A stretch of 41,243 nt of DNA from RUG12395 sp034178705 (GCA_034178705.1 JAXFQY010000114.1:1-41243); one strand, 5' to 3'. Shown: positions 31,548-39,996, numbered from the stretch's first letter. Program-made: numbers and translations. The notes: generated by a model from the sequence alone, not told the origin.

Positions 31548-32450
31548 ATGAAGTCGATATTGGTTACCGGTGGAACAACTTTTGTTAGCAAATATGTAGC
31601 AGACTATTTTGTTAATCATGATTATGAAGTTTATGTACTTAATAGAAATACAAAACCGCAGGTTAAAGGAGTTCAATTAATCACGGGGGACAGGCACAAT
31701 TTAGGTGATATTTTAAAGGATATGCATTTTGATATTGTGTTAGATATAACTGCTTATGATGCACAAGATATTATCGATTTATATAATGCACTTGGTTCGT
31801 TCGAAAAGTATATAATGATTAGTTCAAGTGCAGTGTACCCAGAGTATGGTGTGCAGCCATTTCTTGAAGACTCTGAGAAAAATGTAAACATATTCTGGGG
31901 TAAGTATGGGACCGATAAGATTGATGCAGAAAACGCTTTATTGGAGAGAGTTCCTGATGCATATATTTTGAGACCACCATATTTATATGGGCCTATGAAT
32001 AATGTTTATAGAGAGGCATTTGTGTTCGATTGTGCTAAGACAGATAGAAAATTTTATTTGCCGAAAGACGGGGCAATGAAATTGCAATTTTTTCATGTTC
32101 GTGATTTATGTAAACTGATGGAAGTAATTATTGCTAATGAGCCATCAGAACATATTCTAAATGTAGGAAATTCTGAACTAATATCTATAAAAGACTGGGT
32201 TACAAAGTGTTATGCTTGCTTTGATAAAGTTCCATCGTTTGTGAATGTTTATGATGATATAGAGCAGAGAAATTATTTCAGTTTTTATAACTATGAATAC
32301 TGTTTAGACGTAAAACGTCAACATAAAATATATCCAAATACAATTTCTTTAGAAGAAGGATTAAAAGAATCAGCCAAGTGGTATCTTGCAAATGAAGCAG
32401 AAGTAAATCGGAAATCATATTTTGATTACATTGATGCAAATTTTGCCTGA
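31548..32450 (+). CDS. NAD-dependent epimerase/dehydratase-like protein (extended SDR)
   Basis: 300 residues. The N-terminus MKSILVTGGTTFVSKYVADY is the Rossmann NAD(P)-binding motif of extended SDRs; MISSSAVYPEYG supplies the Ser and WGKYGTDKIDAENALL the Y-x3-K catalytic pair; LRPPYLYGPMN follows. Members are sugar-nucleotide epimerases, reductases or RNA-binding CSP41-like proteins; the substrate is not readable here. The gene is strikingly AT-rich with different codon use compared with rplQ and its neighbours, so it is probably acquired. The ribosome binding site is poor (GTGAAAGTGAAG). A weak promoter (TTGTGT-17-TAGTAT) at 31441-31469 is possible. Confidence 0.85.
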   Translation: MKSILVTGGTTFVSKYVADYFVNHDYEVYVLNRNTKPQVKGVQLITGDRHNLGDILKDMHFDIVLDITAYDAQDIIDLYNALGSFEKYIMISSSAVYPEYGVQPFLEDSEKNVNIFWGKYGTDKIDAENALLERVPDAYILRPPYLYGPMNNVYREAFVFDCAKTDRKFYLPKDGAMKLQFFHVRDLCKLMEVIIANEPSEHILNVGNSELISIKDWVTKCYACFDKVPSFVNVYDDIEQRNYFSFYNYEYCLDVKRQHKIYPNTISLEEGLKESAKWYLANEAEVNRKSYFDYIDANFA

Positions 32451-32776
32451 TTATAATTGTTAAGAACTGACCGATTGTATGATAAAGAGTAGAAGTAATA
32501 GAGGAAATGCGATAAAATCCAGTTTATCGAGTAGAAGAGCGCACTTCTATACGGAGTCAACCCGTATGTGCGCTCTGCAAGGCAAAACTCCCCGTACTTT
32601 AAATGCCCGGAGCGATTTACGCCACGGCGTACCAAACAAGAGACTGTATCCCTTGCGCCGCTTTGGGGCTATCCCCATAGTGTAAAAAGGCGTGACCTTC
32701 ATGGTCACGCCTTTCATATTTTACTGTCTTACAAACACGCCGCTAACACGGGCGGATGCGTTTTTTCGGCTGGCAT
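32451..32776. other. Gene-free 326-bp stretch with hairpins
   Basis: No convincing gene. It holds a composite inverted repeat at 32536-32576 (AGAGCGCAC with GTGCGCTCT outside, ATACGG with CCGTAT inside), a GGGGCTATCCCC palindrome near 32665-32676, and a terminator at 32684-32714. By eye, GC content rises sharply at about 32530, marking the end of the AT-rich epimerase segment. Confidence 0.5.
32684..32714 (-). terminator. Intrinsic terminator of the GDSL-lipoprotein gene
   Basis: AAAGGCGTGACC (32686-32697), loop TTCAT, GGTCACGCCTTT (32703-32714), perfect 12-bp stem. On the minus strand the stem runs into TTTTT, serving the minus-strand gene 63 bp away; in the other direction it runs into CATATTTTA, a weaker tail. 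Confidence 0.85.
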
Positions 32777-33565
32777 TTAATTTTCTGTAAGAGCATTGAA
32801 AAAGAATTCCGCGAGCAGTCTGTATCCTTCGTCGGTAAAGTGAAGCTTGTCGGAGTTGATCGTTTTTCCACCGGTTACAATCTCCTTGGTATAGGAGAAC
32901 AGATCGAGAAAACGGTAGCTGTGCTTTTCCGCAAGCTCCTTTTGCAGGGGGTAAATTGCTTCCTCCTGGTTTTTCTGGCGAGCTGCGTCTTCGAAACGAT
33001 AGGGACTGGATACGACAATGATTTCCGCGTCGGGTGCCGCTTCCTCAATGGCGGAGAAAAGAGCTTCCATTGCTTCGCGGTAGTCATCCATGCTTTTTTC
33101 GTTTGTTTTAGTAACAAGCTTTGCATCGTTTGTTCCGAGCATAACAAGATAAATGTCTCCCTTTACCCGGAGGGCGGTACGGTACTGCACGGTTGTGTTA
33201 TAGGCAATGCCGTTGGTGTTCCAGTAGGGGGAGGAGGAGTCCATCGCCGTGGCCTTGCTTTTCCCGCAGTTGATAACGCGGTACCCTTTGCCGAGCATAT
33301 TCTGGAGCTGCGCAGGATAGCTGAACTGTGAGGAAGAGGAAGAACCGACGCCCTCAGTGATGCTGTCTCCGACACAGCATATGGTAATTGTTTTGGGGGC
33401 TTCGGTGACGGGCGGCTCGGTTGTTGCTTCGGTTATCGGGTCGGTTATCGGGTCGGTGTCAGGAGTGGTCGGATCGGTATTAGCGGGCGGTTTTGTTCCG
33501 CAGGCTGCACAGAAAAGCAGCGAAAGAAAAAGCAGAACGGAGAGAAACGGATACATCAGTTTCAT
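32777..33565 (-). CDS. SGNH/GDSL hydrolase lipoprotein
   Basis: 262 residues from the start complementary to 33565 (GGAG six bases upstream on the minus strand). The N-terminus MKLMYPFLSVLLFLSLLFCA then AC is a lipoprotein-type signal peptide with the modified Cys near residue 21. A Thr/Pro/Asp-rich linker (DPTTPDTDPITDPITE) leads to the SGNH catalytic blocks: CVGDSITEGVG (Ser), INCGKSKAT (Gly), MLGTNDAK (Asn) and DKLHFTDEGY (Asp-His). Such enzymes are esterases or polysaccharide deacetylases at the cell surface. A longer frame upstream is not needed. Confidence 0.88.
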   Translation of the reverse strand: MKLMYPFLSVLLFLSLLFCAACGTKPPANTDPTTPDTDPITDPITEATTEPPVTEAPKTITICCVGDSITEGVGSSSSSQFSYPAQLQNMLGKGYRVINCGKSKATAMDSSSPYWNTNGIAYNTTVQYRTALRVKGDIYLVMLGTNDAKLVTKTNEKSMDDYREAMEALFSAIEEAAPDAEIIVVSSPYRFEDAARQKNQEEAIYPLQKELAEKHSYRFLDLFSYTKEIVTGGKTINSDKLHFTDEGYRLLAEFFFNALTEN

Positions 33566-33672
33566 GGCATACTCCATTGTGAGAAAAGATGAGCATAAAA
33601 TTATTATTATAATCCTACCATAATCTCCGGATTTGCGCAAGGGAAAAGATGGGCGTTTTTTCTCAAAATCTG

Positions 33673-33700
33673 TTGACTTTTTCCGGAGAAATGCTAAAAT
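33673..33700 (+). promoter_or_regulatory. Sigma-A promoter of the small membrane-protein gene
   Basis: TTGACT (33673-33678), 16-nt spacer, TAAAAT (33695-33700), about 40 bp before ATG 33740. Confidence 0.7.
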
Positions 33701-33739
33701 AATCTTAAATAAACTTTTTCTGTTGCAAAGGAGGGTTTT

Positions 33740-33979
33740 ATGCCTTTTCTGAAAAACTTTTGGCCGACTCCATTCAAGATCAAAAAGGGAAATCTTGCTT
33801 CTTTCCTGATTCAGTTGGTCATTTTCCTTGTCATTACGGCGCTTCTTGGATGGCTTGCCGGTCTGCTTGCAAAAATTGCGATTATCGGATGGATTTTCGG
33901 TATTCTCGCCTCGCTTCTCGGCGTGTACAATGTGATCGGAATTGTTCTTTGCGTTCTTCGCTTTGTCGGGGTTGTCTGA
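33740..33979 (+). CDS. Small integral membrane protein of unknown function
   Basis: 79 residues with two hydrophobic segments (about residues 20-42 and 47-77), preceded by a basic amphipathic N-terminus (FKIKKGN). I do not recognise a family. It has its own promoter and a strong AAGGAGG ribosome binding site. It is divergent from the GDSL gene. The next gene's promoter begins 18 bp after its stop. Confidence 0.7.
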   Translation: MPFLKNFWPTPFKIKKGNLASFLIQLVIFLVITALLGWLAGLLAKIAIIGWIFGILASLLGVYNVIGIVLCVLRFVGVV

Positions 33980-33996
33980 TTTTTTCATTTTTGGTC

Positions 33997-34025
33997 TTGA
34001 CAATCCGAAAAAAGCATGCTATAAT
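33997..34025 (+). promoter_or_regulatory. Sigma-A promoter of first T-box transcript
   Basis: TTGACA (33997-34002), 17-nt spacer, TATAAT (34020-34025): perfect consensus. Confidence 0.93.
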
Positions 34026-34042
34026 CAACTTAATTTAATAAA

Positions 34043-34305
34043 GGCTGTGACGAAGAAGGTCGGCAGGCCTGCTTTCAGAGAGTCGGTGGTTGGTGTGAAC
34101 CGACAGCAGAAATGCCAGGAACCTATCCCTTCCGAGCCGGAGGTCCGAAACCGTATTGGCGGCAGTAGGCGCTTCCCGTGATTGCGACGTAACGGCATAG
34201 GGATTGTCAGATCCTGAAGTGGCGGAGAGTTTCTCCGCAATTTGAGTGGTACCGCGGATGTTTTTACACCCGTCTCAAGTTTTTGAGACGGGTGTTTTAT
34301 TTTTT
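34043..34305 (+). promoter_or_regulatory. T-box leader, proposed isoleucine specifier
   Basis: A T-box riboswitch controlling the following ligase gene. Stem I starts with GGCT and closes with AGCC near 34135; the AG-bulge motif AGAGAG is at 34077-34082. The specifier bulge between ACC and TTC reads (T)ATC(CCC); ATC (34125-34127) is an Ile codon, the frame supported by alignment with the second T-box. Stem III GCGGAGA/TCTCCGC precedes the conserved GAGTGGTACCGCGG (34244-34257), whose TGGT bulge pairs with ACCA ends having discriminator A, as in tRNA-Ile. A terminator at 34266-34305 competes with it. The base after the specifier is C rather than the usual purine, which lowers certainty of the codon. 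Confidence 0.85.
34266..34305 (+). terminator. T-box terminator hairpin (first leader)
   Basis: ACACCCGTCTCAA (34266-34278), loop, TTGAGACGGGTGT (34283-34295) and TTTATTTTTT. Mutually exclusive with the antiterminator formed around the T-box motif. The same ACCCGTCTCAA stem recurs in the second leader. Confidence 0.93.
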
Positions 34306-34321
34306 GAATTCGGAGGTAAAA

Positions 34322-36589
34322 ATGGGTAGCGCAGAAACAGGAAAGCTTTTGGAGGTTGCGGCACGCATTCGTGAGATGCGGGAAGTTTGCGGCTTTTCGG
34401 AAAGGGAAATGGCTGAGAAAACAGAGGTTTCCCTTGAGGAGTACCGGGCATATGAAGAGGGAAGATTGGATTTTCCGTTTACCTTTATTCACAAGTGTGC
34501 CCTGGCCTTCGGTATCGGTATTACTGATTTGCTTGAAGGGCGCAGCGCCCATCTGCTTTCCTATACCGTGACCCGCAAGGGGAAAGGACAGGAAACGGCA
34601 AAGGAGGACGGGATCGAAATACAGAACCTGGCTCCCTTGTTCCGGCGCAAATTAGCAGAGCCGTACTGGGTCCATTACGAATACAGCGAAGAGCTTCAGG
34701 ATAAACCGATCCATCTGACAAAACATTCCGGTCAGGAGTTTGATCTGGTGCTGAGCGGCAGACTGAAAATCCAGATCGGGGAAAATGTGGAATATCTGAG
34801 CGAAGGGGACAGCATCTATTACAACAGCTCAACTCCGCACGGGATGATTGCGGTCGATGGCAGGGACTGCCTTTTTGTGGCGGTTGTGCTTCCCGGGGAG
34901 AATCTTGCGGAGCCGATTGTGCGGGATACGCTTTTCCCTGCGCGTTCTGCAAAAAAACTGGTCAGTGACGAGTTTGTTCATACAAAGGAGGATGAAAACG
35001 GCAGACTCCTTGCAATTGATTTCGAGCACGAGGACCGCTTCAACTTTGCTTTTGATATTGTGGATGCGATTGCCCGCAGAGAACCGGACAAGCTGGCAAT
35101 GATTCACCTCGATCGCGAGAAAAAGGAACGGCGTTTTACCTTCCGGGATATGAAACGCGCCTCCGCGCAGTGCGCGAATTACTTCAAGTCAATCGGAATC
35201 AAAAAAGGCGACCGCGTGATGCTGGTTCTGAAGAGGCATTATCAGTTCTGGTTTGCTATTCTCGGTTTGCATAAGCTGGGCGCAATCGCCATTCCGGCGA
35301 CGCATCAGCTGCAAGCACATGATTTTGAATATCGCTTTAACGCCGCAGGTGTCAGTGCGATTCTCTGTACGGCGGACGGCAACGCAGCGGAGCAGGTTGA
35401 TCTTGCGGCGGAAAGCTGTCCGCAACTGCGACACCGGCTGCTCGTTGGCGGTGTTCGTGAGGGCTGGCGATGCTTTGACGACGAGTATAAAATGTACAGC
35501 AGCCACTTTGAGCGGCGAAGCGACGCACCTTGCGGGGATGATCTGATGCTGATGTTCTTTACCTCCGGAACGACAGGCTACCCGAAAATCGCCGCGCATA
35601 ATTACCGTTATCCGCTGGGGCATTATATTACGGCGAAGTACTGGCACGGTGTCGAGGAGGACGGATTGCACTTCACGATTTCCGATACCGGATGGGGCAA
35701 GGCCCTGTGGGGTAAGCTCTACGGTCAGTGGCTCTGTGAGGGCGCCGTTTTCACCTACGATTTCGACCGCTTCTCTGCGTCCGATATTCTCCCCTTGTTC
35801 GCGAAATATCATATCACGACCTTCTGCGCGCCGCCGACGATGCTGCGCATGATGATCAAAGAAGATATTGCAAAATACGACCTTTCCTCAATCCGTCATA
35901 TGACTACGGCAGGGGAGGCGCTAAACCCGGAGGTTTATCGCCGTTTCGAGGAGGCCACCGGATTGCATATCATGGAAGGTTTCGGTCAGACGGAGTTGAC
36001 GCTTGCAATTGCAAACCTTATGGGTGAGCCCCATAAGGTCGGCTCTATGGGGAAGCCTGTTCCGCTTTACGACATCGATATTGTCGATCCGGACGGGAAT
36101 CCGGTTCCGGACGGCGAAACCGGAGAGATTGTGGTACGCACAGACAAGAAGGTGCCTTGCGGACTTTTTGCAGGCTATTACGGGGACGAGGAGAAAACAC
36201 ACGACGTTTGGCATGACGGTATGTATCATACCGGAGACACTGCGTGGCGAGATGAGGACGGCTTCTTCTGGTATGTCGGACGGGTTGACGATGTTATCAA
36301 ATCCTCGGGCTATCGGATTGGACCGTTTGAGATTGAGAGCGTCATTATGGAGCTTCCCTATGTCCTTGAATGTGGCGTCACGGCCGCCCCGGATGAGGTG
36401 CGCGGTCAGGTCGTGAAAGCAAGCATCGTGCTGGTCCGGGGCACCGAGCCGACCGAGGAGCTGAAAAAAGAGATTCAGGACTATGTCAAGCATCATACTG
36501 CTCCCTATAAGTATCCTCGGATTGTGGAGTTCCGCGAGGAACTCCCGAAGACCATCAGCGGAAAGATCATCCGGCATCTTCTCCGGTAA
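34322..36589 (+). CDS. XRE-cupin-acyl-CoA ligase fusion (first copy)
   Basis: 755 residues from ATG 34322 (CGGAGGT upstream). Residues about 14-72 form an XRE-type helix-turn-helix (GFSEREMAEKTEVSLEEYRA); 118-190 a cupin (HSGQEFDLVLSG, EGDSIYYNSSTPHGM); from about 230 on an AMP-forming acyl-CoA ligase with FTSGTTGYPK (412-421), TTAGEALNPEVYRRF, EGFGQTEL, HTGDTAWRDEDGFF and the C-terminal lysine in TISGKIIRHLLR. It would form acyl-CoA from a carboxylic acid with ATP. The synthase part resembles medium-chain acyl-CoA ligases. T-box control suggests an acid needed for amino-acid synthesis; for the proposed Ile specifier, 2-methylbutyrate. That substrate is inference. Confidence 0.9.
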   Translation: MGSAETGKLLEVAARIREMREVCGFSEREMAEKTEVSLEEYRAYEEGRLDFPFTFIHKCALAFGIGITDLLEGRSAHLLSYTVTRKGKGQETAKEDGIEIQNLAPLFRRKLAEPYWVHYEYSEELQDKPIHLTKHSGQEFDLVLSGRLKIQIGENVEYLSEGDSIYYNSSTPHGMIAVDGRDCLFVAVVLPGENLAEPIVRDTLFPARSAKKLVSDEFVHTKEDENGRLLAIDFEHEDRFNFAFDIVDAIARREPDKLAMIHLDREKKERRFTFRDMKRASAQCANYFKSIGIKKGDRVMLVLKRHYQFWFAILGLHKLGAIAIPATHQLQAHDFEYRFNAAGVSAILCTADGNAAEQVDLAAESCPQLRHRLLVGGVREGWRCFDDEYKMYSSHFERRSDAPCGDDLMLMFFTSGTTGYPKIAAHNYRYPLGHYITAKYWHGVEEDGLHFTISDTGWGKALWGKLYGQWLCEGAVFTYDFDRFSASDILPLFAKYHITTFCAPPTMLRMMIKEDIAKYDLSSIRHMTTAGEALNPEVYRRFEEATGLHIMEGFGQTELTLAIANLMGEPHKVGSMGKPVPLYDIDIVDPDGNPVPDGETGEIVVRTDKKVPCGLFAGYYGDEEKTHDVWHDGMYHTGDTAWRDEDGFFWYVGRVDDVIKSSGYRIGPFEIESVIMELPYVLECGVTAAPDEVRGQVVKASIVLVRGTEPTEELKKEIQDYVKHHTAPYKYPRIVEFREELPKTISGKIIRHLLR

Positions 36590-36640
36590 GGTGCAGGGAA
36601 GAAAAACTGAATGAATATTCCCGCAGTGTTTCACCTTTTT
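36590..36640 (+). terminator. Possible terminator after the first ligase
   Basis: GC then GGGAA (36593-36600) pairs with TTCCCGC (36618-36624), GGTG/CACC flank it, and TTTTT follows at 36636. Imperfect, with internal loops. It would separate the two T-box units. Confidence 0.4.
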
Positions 36641-36651
36641 ATAAAAAACGG

Positions 36652-36680
36652 TTGACAAATGCTGCGGAGCATGGTAAAAT
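36652..36680 (+). promoter_or_regulatory. Sigma-A promoter of second T-box transcript
   Basis: TTGACA (36652-36657), 17-nt spacer, TAAAAT (36675-36680). Confidence 0.88.
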
Positions 36681-36693
36681 AACACTATTCAAA

Positions 36694-36957
36694 GGCGTTG
36701 AAGAAGAGTGCACAAAAAGAGCGGACTCACAGAGAGATGGCGGTAGGTGCGAGCCCATTGTCTGCGTTTTGCTGCTGTAGCTTCTGAGCCGGGGAGAAAA
36801 AAGCGTTTTTCGCAAGTAGAACTCCTCCGCATGGCTGCGTTATCGGCATGGGGATTGTCTGATCCCGAGAGAGGCGGAGTTTTTTCCGCAATTTGAGTGG
36901 TACCGCGGGTCACGCACCCGTCTCAAAGTTATTTTACTTTGGGACGGGTGCTTTTTT
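36694..36957 (+). promoter_or_regulatory. T-box leader, proposed valine specifier
   Basis: A second T-box leader. AGAGAG at 36731-36736; stem I closes with GAGCC at 36786. Counting back from the shared TTC, the specifier triplet is GTA (36777-36779), a Val codon, followed by G as usual. T-box motif GAGTGGTACCGCGG at 36895-36908 with TGGT, matching an A discriminator as in tRNA-Val. A terminator hairpin at 36915-36957 follows. High resemblance to the first leader indicates duplication with a changed specifier. It controls the second ligase and probably the P-loop/ferredoxin/VorB genes behind it. Confidence 0.87.
36915..36957 (+). terminator. T-box terminator hairpin (second leader)
   Basis: CACCCGTCTCAAAGT (36915-36929) pairs with ACTTTGGGACGGGTG (36936-36950) with one T-G pair, then TTTTTT. 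Competes with the antiterminator. Confidence 0.93.
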
Positions 36958-36986
36958 ACATCCGTCCCCCGAAAGGAGCCCGAACC

Positions 36987-39272
36987 ATGACCGGACTGGA
37001 CTACAAAATTCAGGAGATGGCGCAGCGTATCCGCGAGCTGCGCGAGGTGACGCATTTTACTGCGGAAGAAATGGCGAAGAGAACCGATGTAACGGCAGAG
37101 GAATATCTTGCCTGCGAACGGGGAGAGCGCGACCTGAACTTCGCCTTTATTTACCGATGTGCCCTGGCATTCGGCGTAGACGTGACCGATATTATCGACG
37201 GTGTCAGTCCGACGCTGAAATCCTACACGGTTACGCGCAGCGGACAGGGGCAGCGGATTGACCAGGCGCACGGCATGCTTTATTATAACCTGGCCGCTTC
37301 CTTTCGCAACCGTATAGCAGAGCCGCTTTATGTACGCAGCACCTTCAGCGAGGAGGCACAGCACCGCGATATCGAGCTGACGACGCACGCAGGGCAGGAA
37401 TGCGACATTGTTATTTCCGGTCACCTGAAGGTGCAGGTAGGGCCGCACCGTGAGGTTCTCGGACCGGGGGACAGTATTTATTATGACAGCTCAACGCCGC
37501 ACGGGATGATTGCCGTGGACGGAGAGGACTGCCTGTTCTATGCGATTGTTCTGAATCCGACGGGAGAACCGATTCCGGAACTGACGCCGGAAACAGAAGC
37601 GCCGTCAGAGGAGCGCCGTGCTCCGAAAAAAGACACGGAGGAACGCATTTTCCGGAAGTTCATCGATGTGACAGAGGATGAGAACGGCACTCCTACGAGT
37701 ATCACCTTCAAAAACGATGAGCATTTTAATTTTGCCTTTGATATTGTGGATGAGCTGGCGGTACGCCACCCCGAGAAGCTTGCAATGCTTCACCTTGACA
37801 GGGAGAAAAACGAACGCCGCTTTACCTTCCGTGATATGAAGCGCGCCTCAGCACAGTGCGCCAATTATTTCAAGTCGCTCGGCATCAAAAAAGGGGACCG
37901 CGTCATGCTGGTGCTGAAGCGGCATTATCAGTTCTGGTTTGCTATGCTCGGGCTGAATAAGCTTGGTGCCGTTGCCATCCCTGCTACCTGTCAGCTGTTG
38001 GCACACGATTTTGAATACCGCTTCCGGAAGGCGGGTGTTACGGCGTTGCTTTGTACGGCAGACGGAGATGTCGCCCATCAGGCAGAGCTTGGTTCTGTGG
38101 GCTGTGAAACACTGCGTCATCGTCTGATCGTCGGCGGAACGCGGGAGGGCTGGCGTTGCTTTGACGAAGAATATCCGTTATACAGCTCCCATTTTGACCG
38201 GACGGAGAACGCTCCGGGCGGAGAGGATCTGATGCTGATGTTTTTCACCTCCGGAACGTCCGGACAGCCGAAGCTTGCGGCGCACAACTATAAATACGCG
38301 CTCGGGCACTTTCACACGGCTCGTTACTGGCACTGCGTGGAGCCGGACGGCCTTCATCTGACAATCTCGGATACCGGCTGGGCAAAGGCAATGTGGGGAA
38401 AGCTATACGGTCAGTGGCTTTGTGAGGCGGCGACTTTTGTCTACGATTTCGACCGTTTTGACGCAGCTGATATTCTGCCGCTGTTTGCAAAATACCGAAT
38501 TACCACTTTTTGCGCCCCGCCGACCATGCTGCGCATGATGGTCAGGCAGGATCTCTCCAAATACGATCTCAGTTCTGTCCGTCATATGACGACGGCAGGA
38601 GAGGCGCTGAATCCGGAGGTCTACCGTCTCTTTGAGGCGGCAACCGGTTTACATATCATGGAGGGCTTCGGACAATCGGAGAGCACGATGATTATCGGCA
38701 ACCTTGCTGGGGCACCGCATCGACTCGGTTCCATGGGAAAGCCTGCGCCGATTTATAAGGTGGATTTAATCGATGAAAACGGCGTTTCCGTCCGCCCGGG
38801 TGAGGTGGGAGAGATCGTCATAGATATCCGGGATGGATTGCCGAACGGTCTTTCGGTTGGTTATTACGGAGACCCGGAAAAGACTGCGGAAATCTGGCGT
38901 GACGGTTTCTATCATACCGGGGACACGGCCTGGCGTGATGAGGACGGCTTTTTCCGCTATGTCGGACGGGTTGACGACGTAATCAAGTCTTCCGGCTACC
39001 GGATTGGCCCCTTTGAGATTGAGAGCGTCATCATGGAGCTGCCGTATGTGCTGGAGTGCGGTGTTTCCGCTGAGCCGGATGAGCTCCGCGGGCAGATCGT
39101 AAAGGCCAGCATTGTGCTGGTCAACGGGAAGGAACCGACCGAGGAGCTGAAAAAAGAGATTCAGGAGTATGTCAAGCATCATACGGCTCCCTATAAATAC
39201 CCGCGCCGCGTGGTATTCTGTAAGGAACTTCCGAAATCAACCAGCGGAAAGATCATGAGAAACAAACTATGA
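36987..39272 (+). CDS. XRE-cupin-acyl-CoA ligase fusion (second copy)
   Basis: 761 residues from ATG 36987 (AAAGGAG upstream); a longer frame from 36897 would start within the T-box motif and is not real. Architecture repeats the first copy: XRE HTH (about 10-65), cupin (about 120-190), a short acidic/charged linker (PETEAPSEERRAPKK near 200), then the AMP-forming ligase with FTSGTSGQPK (about 419), TTAGEALNPEVYRLF, EGFGQSES, HTGDTAWRDEDGFF and the Lys of STSGKIMRNKL. Long stretches of the ligase part are nearly identical to the first copy. By the Val T-box and the downstream VOR genes the likely substrate is isobutyrate (inference). Its stop overlaps the next start (ATGA). Confidence 0.9.
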   Translation: MTGLDYKIQEMAQRIRELREVTHFTAEEMAKRTDVTAEEYLACERGERDLNFAFIYRCALAFGVDVTDIIDGVSPTLKSYTVTRSGQGQRIDQAHGMLYYNLAASFRNRIAEPLYVRSTFSEEAQHRDIELTTHAGQECDIVISGHLKVQVGPHREVLGPGDSIYYDSSTPHGMIAVDGEDCLFYAIVLNPTGEPIPELTPETEAPSEERRAPKKDTEERIFRKFIDVTEDENGTPTSITFKNDEHFNFAFDIVDELAVRHPEKLAMLHLDREKNERRFTFRDMKRASAQCANYFKSLGIKKGDRVMLVLKRHYQFWFAMLGLNKLGAVAIPATCQLLAHDFEYRFRKAGVTALLCTADGDVAHQAELGSVGCETLRHRLIVGGTREGWRCFDEEYPLYSSHFDRTENAPGGEDLMLMFFTSGTSGQPKLAAHNYKYALGHFHTARYWHCVEPDGLHLTISDTGWAKAMWGKLYGQWLCEAATFVYDFDRFDAADILPLFAKYRITTFCAPPTMLRMMVRQDLSKYDLSSVRHMTTAGEALNPEVYRLFEAATGLHIMEGFGQSESTMIIGNLAGAPHRLGSMGKPAPIYKVDLIDENGVSVRPGEVGEIVIDIRDGLPNGLSVGYYGDPEKTAEIWRDGFYHTGDTAWRDEDGFFRYVGRVDDVIKSSGYRIGPFEIESVIMELPYVLECGVSAEPDELRGQIVKASIVLVNGKEPTEELKKEIQEYVKHHTAPYKYPRRVVFCKELPKSTSGKIMRNKL

Positions 39273-39931
39273 CACGGAAAAGAGTCACGCTCTTCTGCGG
39301 GCATTACGGCAGCGGAAAAACCAATATTGCGATCAATTACGCACTGGCCCTGAGCCGGACTGAGCCACGGATGGCGATTGCCGATCTGGATATCGTCAAT
39401 CCCTATTTCCGCACCAAGGACAGCGCGCAGGAGCTGAGGGAGGCCAAGATCCGCCTGATCTGCTCCGAATATGCCAATACCAATCTGGACATTCCCGCTT
39501 TACCGCAGGATCTGTATGCCATCACCGATGACCCGGGGCTGTGTGCGGTTGTGGATGTCGGAGGAGATGACCGCGGCGCACTTGCCCTTGGGCGGATCGC
39601 TCCGGCGCTCGCAAAAGAAAACAATTACGAAATGCTGATGGTTCTCAATGCCTATCGGCCGCTTACACCGGACGCGGCGTCAGTGCTTGAGGTTTTGCGG
39701 GAGATCGAGGAAGCGGGTCATCTCCGCTTTACGGGGCTCGTCAACAATTCCAATCTCGGTCGGGAAACAACCGCGGAAACCGTGCTTAAAACCGCAGCAT
39801 TTGCCGCAGATTGCGTCTCTTTGACAGGTCTGCCGCTTGTCATGACGACAGCGGAGGAGTCTGTGGCGGCGGCCTTGCGCGGGAAAGTGGAGAACCTTTT
39901 CCCTCTGAAACTGCAGAAGAAGATATTATAA
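39269..39931 (+). CDS. MinD/ParA-like P-loop ATPase
   Basis: 220 residues. The deviant-free P-loop GHYGSGKTN lies at residues 10-18; IADLDIVNPYFRTKD gives the switch-I type Asp, and CAVVDVGGDDRGALALG resembles the Walker B/switch II region of SIMIBI-class NTPases (MinD, Mrp, CooC). Such proteins often assemble Fe-S or other metal centres or move complexes. I do not recognise an exact subfamily. Its ATGA overlap with the ligase and position before ferredoxin and VorB genes suggest a role in this oxidoreductase (for example cluster maturation); that is inference. Confidence 0.75.
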   Translation: MTRKRVTLFCGHYGSGKTNIAINYALALSRTEPRMAIADLDIVNPYFRTKDSAQELREAKIRLICSEYANTNLDIPALPQDLYAITDDPGLCAVVDVGGDDRGALALGRIAPALAKENNYEMLMVLNAYRPLTPDAASVLEVLREIEEAGHLRFTGLVNNSNLGRETTAETVLKTAAFAADCVSLTGLPLVMTTAEESVAAALRGKVENLFPLKLQKKIL

Positions 39932-39996
39932 TGGGTTATAGGCGCAGAAGGGCGCCTCCCGAATCAGCGAAACAAACCGAAAGGACGGTATGAAAT

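Noticed and set aside
34120..34132. Reading the first T-box specifier as TAT (Tyr) and the second, at the same offset, as TGT (Cys)
   Set aside because: Cys tRNA has a U discriminator, which does not fit the TGGT bulge. The ATC/GTA offset gives two related amino acids and fits the VOR context; the Tyr reading for the first leader alone is not fully excluded.
36897..36986. Start of the second ligase at 36897 with a 30-residue extension
   Set aside because: It would lie in the T-box motif and terminator; ATG 36987 has a good ribosome site and matches the first copy's N-terminus.
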